Positions 1-4,873 of a DNA stretch of 6,566 nt are shown piece by piece. This DNA is from Pseudorhodoplanes sp. (lineage in GTDB: Bacteria; Pseudomonadota; Alphaproteobacteria; Rhizobiales; Xanthobacteraceae), in contig WBUW01000175.1 in the NCBI GenBank assembly GCA_008933495.1, forward strand, positions 1 through 6,566, in the 5' to 3' direction. The stretch's first letter is position 1, and each line of letters starts with the position of its first letter. Below the pieces are notes generated by a model, which worked only from the letters and a program-made list of their open reading frames with translations, was not told where the DNA came from and searched no databases. Made by a program: the position numbers and the translations under genes.

Positions 1-351
1 GATCGGGCCGGCGCAATCCTGCGGGCCTTTCCACCAGCCCCATTCCACGCCCGAGTGATAGGCGCCGAGCCCGGCATTCCAGATCATGCCGACGGCGATC
101 GCGAGGAGACCGAGGACGAGAACCTTGCGCGAGGCGCCGGCCGCGGCCCCGAGCGCCAGCAGCGCGGCAAGCGGGATCGCGAAATAATAGGCGATGCGCT
201 GTTCGAGGCAGAGCGGGCACGGCTGTATCCCGAAACCGTATTCGAAAATCCAGGCCCCGATCAGGGTCGCAGCCCCGATCCCGGCAATCGCCAAAGGCGC
301 CGCCAGCGCCGGCTCGTTGCCCCATTTCCCAAACGTCGCTGCAATCGCCAT
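1..351 (-). CDS. dsbB: Disulfide bond formation protein B (DsbB), N-terminal part, cut by window edge
   Basis: Inner-membrane quinone reductase that reoxidises the periplasmic thiol oxidase DsbA and passes electrons to ubiquinone. The frame is open from the ATG at 351 to position 1, giving 117 residues of a family usually about 165-185 long. Three hydrophobic segments are visible (about residues 15-36, 53-73 and 77-97). The first periplasmic loop has the redox motif PCPLCLEQR, with C45 and C48. R52 sits four residues after C48, as does the quinone-contacting R48 of E. coli DsbB. After the third segment comes YHSGVEWGWWKGP, typical of the alphaproteobacterial family, then C113, presumably the first cysteine of the second redox pair; its partner lies outside the window. 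The start is supported by GGAGG at 357-361, five nt upstream. It is divergent from the tRNA gene, and no dsbA is visible nearby. Confidence 0.93.
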   Translation of the reverse strand, partial: MAIAATFGKWGNEPALAAPLAIAGIGAATLIGAWIFEYGFGIQPCPLCLEQRIAYYFAIPLAALLALGAAAGASRKVLVLGLLAIAVGMIWNAGLGAYHSGVEWGWWKGPQDCAGPI

Positions 352-425
352 GTCTTCCTCCGCGCGTCCCATAGCCCGGCGGGGATAATCTGTCGATACG
401 ATGGCAATCCGCGCGTCCGCCGCGA

Positions 426-526
426 GCGCGATCCGCCGAAGTGGGTACCGGTTCGGCGAGAGATCGCGCGAAAAACCAAAGAATCCGGACCGCGATCCGA
501 TTCAATCTGAGCGGATCACGGTCCGG
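426..526. repeat. Intergenic double-hairpin element, probable dispersed palindromic repeat
   Basis: There are two long inverted repeats in tandem. The first pairs 426-440 with 452-469: an 8-bp outer stem (GCGCGATC/GATCGCGC), then a 7-bp inner stem (CGCCGAA/TTCGGCG), a 3-nt bulge (459-461) and an 11-nt loop containing GGTACC. The second pairs 485-499 with 512-526: 15 positions, one C/A mismatch on the plus strand that becomes a G-U pair in minus-strand RNA, and a 12-nt loop. The linker at 470-484 is A-rich on the plus strand and T-rich on the minus strand. The minus-strand core GAACCGGTACCCACTTCG resembles, from memory, an abundant noncoding repeat of Bradyrhizobium and relatives. It may also act as a transcription terminator or mRNA-end element; repeat status would need a genome search. 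No protein-coding content is seen here. Confidence 0.6.
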
Positions 527-540
527 TCAAGTTCGCTTGA
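527..540. other. Short perfect hairpin with TTCG tetraloop
   Basis: TCAAG (527-531) pairs perfectly with CTTGA (536-540) around a TTCG loop. It directly abuts the second large hairpin, making a run of three. A UUCG loop is exceptionally stable in RNA of the plus strand, though a C-G closing pair is optimal and here the closing pair is G-C. Function unknown; possibly the end of the repeat element. Confidence 0.45.
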
Positions 541-578
541 GCGGCGCGCGCGGCCGTGACCGGCTTTCGCCGGCGCCG

Positions 579-606
579 TTGACCCGTCGGCCGTGCCGGC
601 TATAGT
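579..606 (+). promoter_or_regulatory. Sigma-70-type promoter of tRNA-Leu
   Basis: TTGACC at 579-584 and TATAGT at 601-606 are separated by 16 nt, close to the housekeeping consensus. Transcription would begin around 612-614, only a few nt before the tRNA at 618. The stretch after the -10 box (CCGCGGCG) is GC-rich, as in promoters of stable RNAs subject to stringent control; that regulatory reading is inference. Confidence 0.75.
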
Positions 607-617
607 CCGCGGCGATT

Positions 618-704
618 GCCCCTGTGGCGGAATTGGTAGACGCGCCTGACTCAAAATCAGGTGGCCGCAAGGTCGTGCTGGTTCGAGTCCGGCCAGGGGC
701 ACCA
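618..704 (+). tRNA. tRNA-Leu (anticodon CAA, reads UUG)
   Basis: This is a complete class II tRNA. The acceptor stem GCCCCTG (618-624) pairs with CAGGGGC (694-700), followed by discriminator A701 and an encoded CCA at 702-704. The anticodon stem CCTGA/TCAGG (645-649, 657-661) encloses loop CTCAAAA with anticodon CAA at 652-654. A long variable arm (about 662-676) is expected for leucine. The T arm GCTGG-TTCGAGT-CCGGC spans 677-693. The D loop carries GGTAGA. Discriminator A73 and the long variable arm agree with leucine identity. Confidence 0.97.
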
Positions 705-725
705 TAATCCTGCCGGACGATTTTT
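687..725 (+). terminator. Intrinsic terminator overlapping the tRNA 3' half
   Basis: GTCCGGC (687-693) is perfectly complementary to GCCGGAC (712-718). With one bulged C (694), the stem extends by AGG (695-697) pairing with CCT (709-711), around an 11-nt loop containing the CCA end. GA and then TTTTT (721-725) follow. This is the layout of a Rho-independent terminator, but its left arm is the 3' strand of the T arm and part of the acceptor stem, so the terminator fold and the mature tRNA fold exclude each other. Confidence 0.5.
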
Positions 726-829
726 GTTCTTGCTTCGCAAAACTGAATTCCGTTCGGCGCCATTTCAGGCTTCACTGCCATCCGCGGCCGCGCAGCGCCG
801 ACACGGGTAAGACAGCCGGGAGAGCAGCC

Positions 830-1036
830 ATGAACGAAGACGCGCTCAACACATCGATCCGCCGATTCCTCAAGCAGGTCGGCGTCACCTCGCAGCGCGA
901 GATCGAAAAAGCGGTGCGCGCCGCGGTCGCAAGCGGCAAGCTCAAGGGCAGCGAGGCGCTGCCCGCGGTCATGACGCTGAAGATCGGAACGCTCGAACTG
1001 ACCCACGAGATCAAGGGCGCAATCGCGCTCGAATGA
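830..1036 (+). CDS. DUF6494-type small protein of unknown function
   Basis: A 68-residue protein, recognised from memory as the DUF6494 type, which is widespread in Proteobacteria and usually about this length. It has no cysteine, signal peptide or membrane segment, so it is probably cytosolic. Residues 4-35 look largely helical, with a basic amphipathic stretch (SIRRFLKQVGVTSQREIEKAV), and residues 44-67 look like a short beta hairpin (VMTLKIGTLELTHEIKGAIALE). GGGAGA at 818-823 supports the ATG at 830. It lies 125 nt after tRNA-Leu, and the probable tRNA terminator suggests separate transcription, but I see no clear promoter in 726-817. Its stop faces the stop of the oxidoreductase gene 21 nt away. 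No function is established. Confidence 0.87.
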   Translation: MNEDALNTSIRRFLKQVGVTSQREIEKAVRAAVASGKLKGSEALPAVMTLKIGTLELTHEIKGAIALE

Positions 1037-1057
1037 CGGTTGCGGCCGGCGACCGCG

Positions 1058-2422
1058 CTACACCGCCTCGGCCGCCGCGTTGCGCGACCCGAACGCCGTT
1101 TCCATTTCGCGCCGGAAGCGCACCGCGGCGTCGTTGTCGTCGTACGCCACGTCCGACCATTTCAACCGCTCGCCTTCGGCGATGTCGCGCCTGAGCTTGA
1201 CGTTATGCGCCAGCCCGAGCGGCAGGAAGCCGGAATCGAGCGAGAGGTCGGCCGGCGTCTGCTTGCCCCACACGCAGAAGCCGCCCTCGCCGTCGAGGAT
1301 TTCACCGGCTCTCAGATCGCGCTTGGCGGTCGCCACCACATCGGAGCGAAAGCCGGTCGGCATCCCGGTCGGCTCGCGCCGCAGCGCCACCGAAGCGACC
1401 GAAATGCCAAGCTCGAGTCCGATCATGTGGATCGGCCGGTAGAGCGCGGCATATTTGCCGCTGCGGTCGGGCAACAGGTGATATTCGCGGAAACAGCGGC
1501 GGGCATACTCGGTCTCGCCTTCGAACACGACATAAGTGCCCATCGCCAGATGATGCGGCACGTCCTTCTCGCTGCGGTCGACCGACGAGGTCACCTCGGT
1601 GACGCCGGCTTTCTCCAGCGTGCCGCCTTCGCTTTCCGGCTTGCAGACGTCGGCCAGTTCAAAGCGGCTGGCGGGCGGAAAGCGCAGGCCGCCGCTCTGC
1701 GGCACAAGTCCGGTCGCATTGCACACCGCGGTCATCTCGATGCCGGACTTGGTGCCGTCGATGAACGAGTTGAACATTTTGGGATTGATCGAATTGCGGT
1801 CCTTGATCTGCAGATAGCGGTCGAGAATGTCCCACACCGTTTCCGGCGTGGAGCGGTGATAGCTCGGGTGGTAGCGCGTGCCCTTGCCGGCCGCGATCAC
1901 CTTGAAGCCGGCCGCGCGCGCCCAGTCGACGTGCTCGCAGATCAAAGCCGGCTGATCGCCCCAGGCGAGGCTGTAGACGACGCCCGCCTCCTGCGCACGG
2001 CGCGCGAGCAAGGGGCCGGCGAGTGCGTCGGCCTCGACATTGACCATCACGATATGCTTGCCGTGTTTGATCGCGGCGAGCGCGCAACGGATGCCGGTTG
2101 CCGGATCGCCGGTCGCCTCCACGATCACCTCGATGTCGGGAAAGGCGATCAGCGCCGCGGTATCGTCGGTCACGTGCGTACGGCGCGTCCTGAACGCATC
2201 CGCCAGCGAGGCGGCGTCATAGGACTGGCCGGGCCAGCCGGCGGTCTTGAGCTGGCTTTGCGCGCGCGGCACGCTCAAGTCCGCGACGCCGACCAGATGC
2301 ATGCCGCGCGTCAGTCGCACCTGCGACAGGAACATGGTGCCGAACTTGCCGGCCCCGATGAGACCGACCGTCACCGGCCGCCCGGCGGCTTCGCGTTCCA
2401 GCAGCTTGGCATGCAGATTCAT
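1058..2422 (-). CDS. Homoserine dehydrogenase-like NAD(P)-dependent oxidoreductase with SAF domain (COG4091 type)
   Basis: A 454-residue soluble protein. Residues 17-49 form a Rossmann beta-alpha-beta unit with the nucleotide-binding loop GAGKFG (23-28). An aspartate at the end of the second strand (D48) favours NAD over NADP. VIVEATGDP (99-107) and HIVMVNVEAD (123-132) match the homoserine-dehydrogenase NAD-binding fold. The middle region (about 150-350) carries GDQPALICEHVDWAR and GKGTRYHPSYH and probably forms the catalytic and dimer part. From about residue 362 a SAF-like domain begins (AKRDLRAGEIL), ending near 428. The family is annotated as predicted homoserine dehydrogenase; its substrate is unclear and members are often associated with sugar-acid or polyol metabolism rather than threonine synthesis. 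AAGGA at 2431-2435 supports the start at 2422 over an upstream in-frame ATG at 2443 that lacks a ribosome site. It is last in the minus-strand series, 125 nt after the six-cysteine gene. Confidence 0.9.
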   Translation of the reverse strand: MNLHAKLLEREAAGRPVTVGLIGAGKFGTMFLSQVRLTRGMHLVGVADLSVPRAQSQLKTAGWPGQSYDAASLADAFRTRRTHVTDDTAALIAFPDIEVIVEATGDPATGIRCALAAIKHGKHIVMVNVEADALAGPLLARRAQEAGVVYSLAWGDQPALICEHVDWARAAGFKVIAAGKGTRYHPSYHRSTPETVWDILDRYLQIKDRNSINPKMFNSFIDGTKSGIEMTAVCNATGLVPQSGGLRFPPASRFELADVCKPESEGGTLEKAGVTEVTSSVDRSEKDVPHHLAMGTYVVFEGETEYARRCFREYHLLPDRSGKYAALYRPIHMIGLELGISVASVALRREPTGMPTGFRSDVVATAKRDLRAGEILDGEGGFCVWGKQTPADLSLDSGFLPLGLAHNVKLRRDIAEGERLKWSDVAYDDNDAAVRFRREMETAFGSRNAAAEAV

Positions 2423-2430
2423 TCCGGCGA

Positions 2431-2435
2431 TCCTT
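2431..2435 (-). promoter_or_regulatory. Ribosome binding site fixing the oxidoreductase start
   Basis: AAGGA on the minus strand lies 8 nt before the ATG at 2422. The alternative ATG at 2443 is seven codons upstream and has only GC-rich sequence before it, so 2422 is preferred. Confidence 0.65.
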
Positions 2436-2547
2436 TCATGCATGGTCGCGGCGATGGTCGCCGGGCGGCGTCGGCCTCGCAAGCCCCCGCGCGCCGGTCG
2501 GCCATGCAATTGCGCGGCGGAGACAAAACCGGTGGAGAGAAAGGCGC

Positions 2548-3120
2548 CTATTGGCAGGCGGCGCGGGTGACGATGGTTTCGGTCGTGCAGTCCTCGTCGC
2601 TGCGCGACAGCAGCGCACGCGCCGAGCACTTGCGCGCCGATTCGATGTTGGCGCTCACCCCGCTCTTGAAGCCCTTGCTGCGGCAGATCGTCTCCGCCGC
2701 GGCCTGGCAGTCGGGCGATCCGTTGGGCGCGATCCCGCAACGCTCGCGTCCCTCGACGATGCGGGTGGACGGCAGCTTCACCAATGCGTCGGTCGCCTCG
2801 CGGGTGGCTTCCACCGCATCGCGCGTCGCTTTCACCGTGCGCTGGTTGAAGCTGTCGATCTGCCCCTTCATCTTGTCGATATTGGCCTTGAACTCGGACT
2901 GCGACTGGTCCCACCAGCGCCCGAGCGCGTCGAAAAAGCCTTCTTTTTTCGGCGCGGGCGAAAGCGTCGGCGGCGCCGCCGGCCGCTCGCCGGCCAATTG
3001 GTGACCTGTTTGCGCAAATGCCGGCGCCCATCCGATTGCGGCCGCAAGCAGAGCGGCGAGGGCGAGCCGCGCGACGGACGATGTTGCGGTGGGCTTTTGC
3101 TGCTCGGCCTGAATCGTCAT
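2548..3120 (-). CDS. Secreted six-cysteine protein of unknown function
   Basis: A 190-residue protein whose name I do not recognise, though similar exported proteins seem common in Hyphomicrobiales. Residues 16-36 form a signal peptide (VARLALAALLAAAIGWAPAFA) with likely cleavage after A36, giving a periplasmic or secreted protein. A proline-rich linker follows (47-57), then a long charged helix (about 60-115; FFDALGRWWDQSQSEFKANI and a heptad-like VKATRDAVEATREATDAL). The C-terminal domain holds six cysteines (128, 138, 146, 165, 178, 189), an even number that would suit three disulfides. An upstream in-frame ATG at 3207 would add a non-signal extension and is not preferred; AGGG at 3130-3133 precedes the chosen start. 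The coding quality is good and it is flanked by unrelated genes. DsbB encoded in the same window fits a need for periplasmic disulfides, but no direct link is shown. Confidence 0.82.
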   Translation of the reverse strand: MTIQAEQQKPTATSSVARLALAALLAAAIGWAPAFAQTGHQLAGERPAAPPTLSPAPKKEGFFDALGRWWDQSQSEFKANIDKMKGQIDSFNQRTVKATRDAVEATREATDALVKLPSTRIVEGRERCGIAPNGSPDCQAAAETICRSKGFKSGVSANIESARKCSARALLSRSDEDCTTETIVTRAACQ

Positions 3121-3165
3121 GGCGTTTCGCCCTGGGCTGAATTTCGCGGGCGGCACGCACGAAAC

Positions 3166-3178
3166 GGGGCAACGCCCC
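3166..3178 (-). other. Small GC hairpin in the leader of the six-cysteine gene
   Basis: GGGGC (3166-3170) pairs perfectly with GCCCC (3174-3178) around a 3-nt loop. On the minus strand it is followed by GTTTCG, a poor U tract. It lies 61 nt after the DedA stop and 45 nt before the next start, so it could be a weak terminator of dedA or a leader structure. Confidence 0.35.
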
Positions 3179-3221
3179 CTTGCTGCATTCCCATACCCCG
3201 CCGCCATGGCAAATTTGAGGA

Positions 3222-3227
3222 ATTATA
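3222..3227 (-). promoter_or_regulatory. Possible -10 element (TATAAT) upstream of the six-cysteine gene
   Basis: A perfect TATAAT occurs on the minus strand just after the DedA stop. No recognisable -35 box is present at 16-18 nt, and it is not an extended -10. It sits in an AT-rich island (3210-3228) unusual for this GC-rich DNA. If used, it gives a leader of roughly 95 nt for the gene starting at 3120. Confidence 0.3.
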
Positions 3228-3238
3228 GGCCGAACCGC

Positions 3239-3820
3239 TCAGAACAGATAGAGCGCCGCGACAATCCCGGCGATGAGGACGACGCCGCCCGCGGCCACCC
3301 AGAATTCCAGCCTTTCCTCGATGATGGTTCGGGCGCGCTCGCCATAGCGGTTGAGCAGGAACGCCAGGAAATAGAAGCGCAATCCGCGCGTAATCACCGA
3401 GAGCACCACGAACAGCAGCAAATTGTAGCCGGCAAAGCCCGAGGTGATGGTAACGATCTTGTAGGGGATCGGGGTCAGCCCCTTGAGCAGGATGATCCAG
3501 GCGCCATAGCGGTTATAGGCCTCGCGGAAAGCCTCCACCTTGTCGCCATAGCCGTACAGCCCGATCAGCCAGGTCCCGACCGAATCGTAAAGCACCGCCC
3601 CGATGGCATAGCCGAGCATGCCGCCGGCGACCGACGTCCAGGTGCACAGGAACGCGTAGGCATAGGCCCGCTCCGGCCGCGCCAGCGACATCGGGATCAG
3701 CATCACGTCCGGCGGAATGGGAAAGAACGAGCTCTCGACAAAGGACACCCCGCCCATGATCCAGGTCGCGAACGGCCGGTAGGCGGCGGCAATGCACCAG
3801 TCATAAAGGCGACGAAGCAT
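3239..3820 (-). CDS. DedA/YqaA-type inner-membrane protein with VTT domain
   Basis: A 193-residue integral membrane protein of the VTT (SNARE-associated, DedA superfamily) group, closest in feel to the YqaA/COG1238 branch. Hydrophobic segments are seen near residues 19-45, 52-77, 107-130, 132-156 and 170-192. The N-terminal reentrant region has VESSFFPIPPD, with E29 and D38 matching the acidic residues essential in E. coli YqjA/YghB. The second conserved loop reads GLTPIPYKIVTITSGFAG (114-131), and R145 and R148 follow in SVITRGLRFYF. DedA proteins are linked to lipid-carrier flipping, membrane homeostasis and proton-dependent resistance; the exact substrate here cannot be read from sequence. 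It starts 69 nt after the hisE-like stop on the same strand, so cotranscription is plausible. The Shine-Dalgarno match is weak (AGGCCCAGAGC before the ATG). Confidence 0.92.
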   Translation of the reverse strand: MLRRLYDWCIAAAYRPFATWIMGGVSFVESSFFPIPPDVMLIPMSLARPERAYAYAFLCTWTSVAGGMLGYAIGAVLYDSVGTWLIGLYGYGDKVEAFREAYNRYGAWIILLKGLTPIPYKIVTITSGFAGYNLLLFVVLSVITRGLRFYFLAFLLNRYGERARTIIEERLEFWVAAGGVVLIAGIVAALYLF

Positions 3821-3889
3821 GCTCTGGGCCTGCGGGCGGGTGCGGCGATCCGGGATGAGCGCGCACGATAACGCGCGGCAGGAGGCTGG

Positions 3890-4270
3890 TCAGCGCCGCT
3901 TATGCGCGCGGCGCATCTCCAGGGCAACAACTTTCCGGCGCGCCGGCGCCGCGGCTTCGTTTTTCGGAAGCTTTTCGGCAATTCCGAACATCTCCTCGCG
4001 GCGGCGCATTTCCGCCCAGACGTCTTCCGGGCGAATGCCGGCGGAAACCCAGAGAACGACGAGGTTATAAAGCAGGTCGGCGCTTTCGCGCACGACCGCG
4101 TCGCGATCGCCATGGATGGCGTCGATCACCACCTCGACCGCCTCCTCGCCGAGCTTCTTGGCGATCTTGGAACGCCCCGAGCGGATCAGGCGGGCGGTGC
4201 GCGAGCGCGTGGGATCACCCTTCTTCAGGGTGGACACGGCGTCGAACAGGCGATCGAGCGAATCAGTCAT
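3890..4270 (-). CDS. hisE: Phosphoribosyl-ATP pyrophosphatase-like protein (HisE family)
   Basis: A 126-residue all-alpha NTP pyrophosphohydrolase of the HisE/MazG superfamily. HisE hydrolyses phosphoribosyl-ATP to phosphoribosyl-AMP and PPi, the second step of histidine synthesis. The metal-binding signature is intact: KKLGEEAVE (38-46; E42, E43, E46) followed by ESADLLYNL (62-70; E62, D65). The preceding SRTARLIRSGRSKIAKKL matches the HisE pattern of Ser-x-Thr, Leu and Gly-x-x-Lys. It is longer than the usual ~90-110 residues because of a basic tail (about 103-126; ARRKVVALEMRRAHKRR). The start at 4270 has GGTGGA just upstream. No other his gene is in the window, so it may be a second paralog (Bradyrhizobium carries two annotated hisE genes, as I recall) or a house-cleaning pyrophosphatase. 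Confidence 0.85.
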   Translation of the reverse strand: MTDSLDRLFDAVSTLKKGDPTRSRTARLIRSGRSKIAKKLGEEAVEVVIDAIHGDRDAVVRESADLLYNLVVLWVSAGIRPEDVWAEMRRREEMFGIAEKLPKNEAAAPARRKVVALEMRRAHKRR

Positions 4271-4316
4271 CGGTCCACCATACCGCGATCCTGTCGGTGA
4301 GGCGTTAACAGAAATG

Positions 4317-4336
4317 CCGGGCGGCAGAAAGCCCGG
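4317..4336 (-). terminator. Candidate terminator after the 112-residue exported protein gene
   Basis: CCGGGC (4317-4322) pairs perfectly with GCCCGG (4331-4336) around an 8-nt loop. On the minus strand it is followed by CATTTCTGTT, a weak U tract. It lies 47 nt past the stop of the exported protein gene and 46 nt before the hisE start. A second small hairpin, TTCGC/GCGAA with a 4-nt loop, sits at 4365-4378, closer to the stop. Confidence 0.4.
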
Positions 4337-4383
4337 TCCCGCGCCGGGAGCCGGGAGCCTGGCTTTCGCAAACGCGAACCCTG

Positions 4384-4722
4384 TCAGTAGCGATAGTAGC
4401 GGCGGGGGCCGTAGTAATCGGGCGGATAGCCGTAGCCGCCGTAGCGGTATCGCAGCTCGCGCTCGCGCGCCTTGCGATATTCGCGCGCGGCCGCGTAGGT
4501 CGCAATCCCGCCGATGATCGCCGCGATGGCGGCGGTGGCGGCCGCATTTCCGCGATGCCGGCGATAGCGCCGCGAGCTGAAGTCGGTCGTCTCGGTCGCG
4601 GGCGCGGCCTGCACGTCCTTGGTCGCCCGGGGCGCAGCCAATGCCGGGGCGGCCGTGAACGATGTCAGCGCGATCGCTGCCGCGGTCACGACCGCAATCG
4701 CACGCTTGGCATTGCTACGCAT
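4384..4722 (-). CDS. Small exported Arg/Tyr/Gly-rich protein with glycine-zipper-like segment
   Basis: A 112-residue protein of unknown function. Residues 1-29 form a signal peptide (basic MRSNAKR, a hydrophobic AIAVVTAAAIALTSF stretch, then AALA-type cleavage near A29/A30). After a short variable region there is a basic patch (RRYRRHRG, 51-58), an Ala/Gly/Ile-rich segment (59-79; GNAAATAAIAAIIGGIATYAAA) able to insert in or lie on a membrane, a charged stretch (80-91), and a tail of Tyr, Arg, Gly and Pro (92-112; YRYGGYGYPPDYYGPRRYY). There are no cysteines. This resembles the many small envelope proteins of Hyphomicrobiales with RYGGY-type tails, but I cannot name a family. Start 4722 has GAGGAG at 4732-4737; an upstream ATG at 4902 would overlap the 3' end of putA and hide the signal peptide, so it is rejected. 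Confidence 0.8.
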   Translation of the reverse strand: MRSNAKRAIAVVTAAAIALTSFTAAPALAAPRATKDVQAAPATETTDFSSRRYRRHRGNAAATAAIAAIIGGIATYAAAREYRKARERELRYRYGGYGYPPDYYGPRRYYRY

Positions 4723-4803
4723 GGCCTGTTTCTCCTCACGCAATGACCCTTGCGGGACAACGGCAATGTAGGAGAAGAGTTCGGCGCGATTGAGAAGGCG
4801 CTG

Positions 4804-4821
4804 CATTATGTTTTCGTAATG
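4804..4821. other. AT-rich hairpin in the putA downstream gap
   Basis: CATTA (4804-4808) pairs with TAATG (4817-4821) around an 8-nt loop. It follows the GC-rich hairpin on the minus strand; its role is unclear. Confidence 0.25.
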
Positions 4822-4828
4822 ATCGCGA

Positions 4829-4850
4829 AACGGCGCGCGCCGCGCGCGTT
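4829..4850 (-). terminator. GC-rich hairpin downstream of putA, possible transcription end
   Basis: AACG(G)CGCG (4829-4837) pairs with CGCGCGTT (4843-4850), an 8-bp stem with one bulged base; a CGGCGCGCGCCG palindrome (4831-4842) offers an alternative fold. It lies 23 nt after the putA stop on the minus strand. No U tract follows directly, so it would be a stem-only or Rho-assisted end, or simply an mRNA 3' stabiliser. Confidence 0.3.
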
Positions 4851-4873
4851 GCGACGCCTTGACGCACGCGCTT

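Noticed and set aside
55..510. Plus-strand open frame of 151 codons at the left end
   Set aside because: It runs antisense to dsbB and through the hairpin element; its translation is Arg/Pro/Asp-rich without domain features.
618..725. tRNA-Leu as an integration site for a genomic island
   Set aside because: No integrase gene and no repeated copy of the tRNA 3' end is seen in the window; the flanking genes look like core chromosome.
527..1006. Minus-strand open frame of 159 codons across tRNA-Leu and the DUF6494-type gene
   Set aside because: It reads antisense through a tRNA gene, the usual source of false frames containing GAPGRTRTS-like strings.
2449..2463. CGGCG/CGCCG hairpin ahead of the oxidoreductase as a riboswitch or terminator
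   Set aside because: It is only a 5-bp stem in very GC-rich sequence with no U tract and no recognisable aptamer; chance is a sufficient explanation.
1040..3004. Long plus-strand open frame of 654 codons opposite the oxidoreductase and six-cysteine genes
   Set aside because: It is a by-product of high GC at third codon positions; its translation is rich in Arg/His/Ala with no domain, while the minus strand carries recognisable motifs and a signal peptide.
1058..3172. A single 704-codon minus-strand gene covering the oxidoreductase and the region upstream
   Set aside because: The N-terminal extension is an Arg-rich out-of-frame shadow of the six-cysteine gene; a ribosome site and the Rossmann fold place the true start at 2422.
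3859..3876. GCGCG/CGCGC inverted repeat between hisE and dedA as a terminator
   Set aside because: It is a 5-bp stem without a U tract, not distinguishable from background in this GC-rich DNA.
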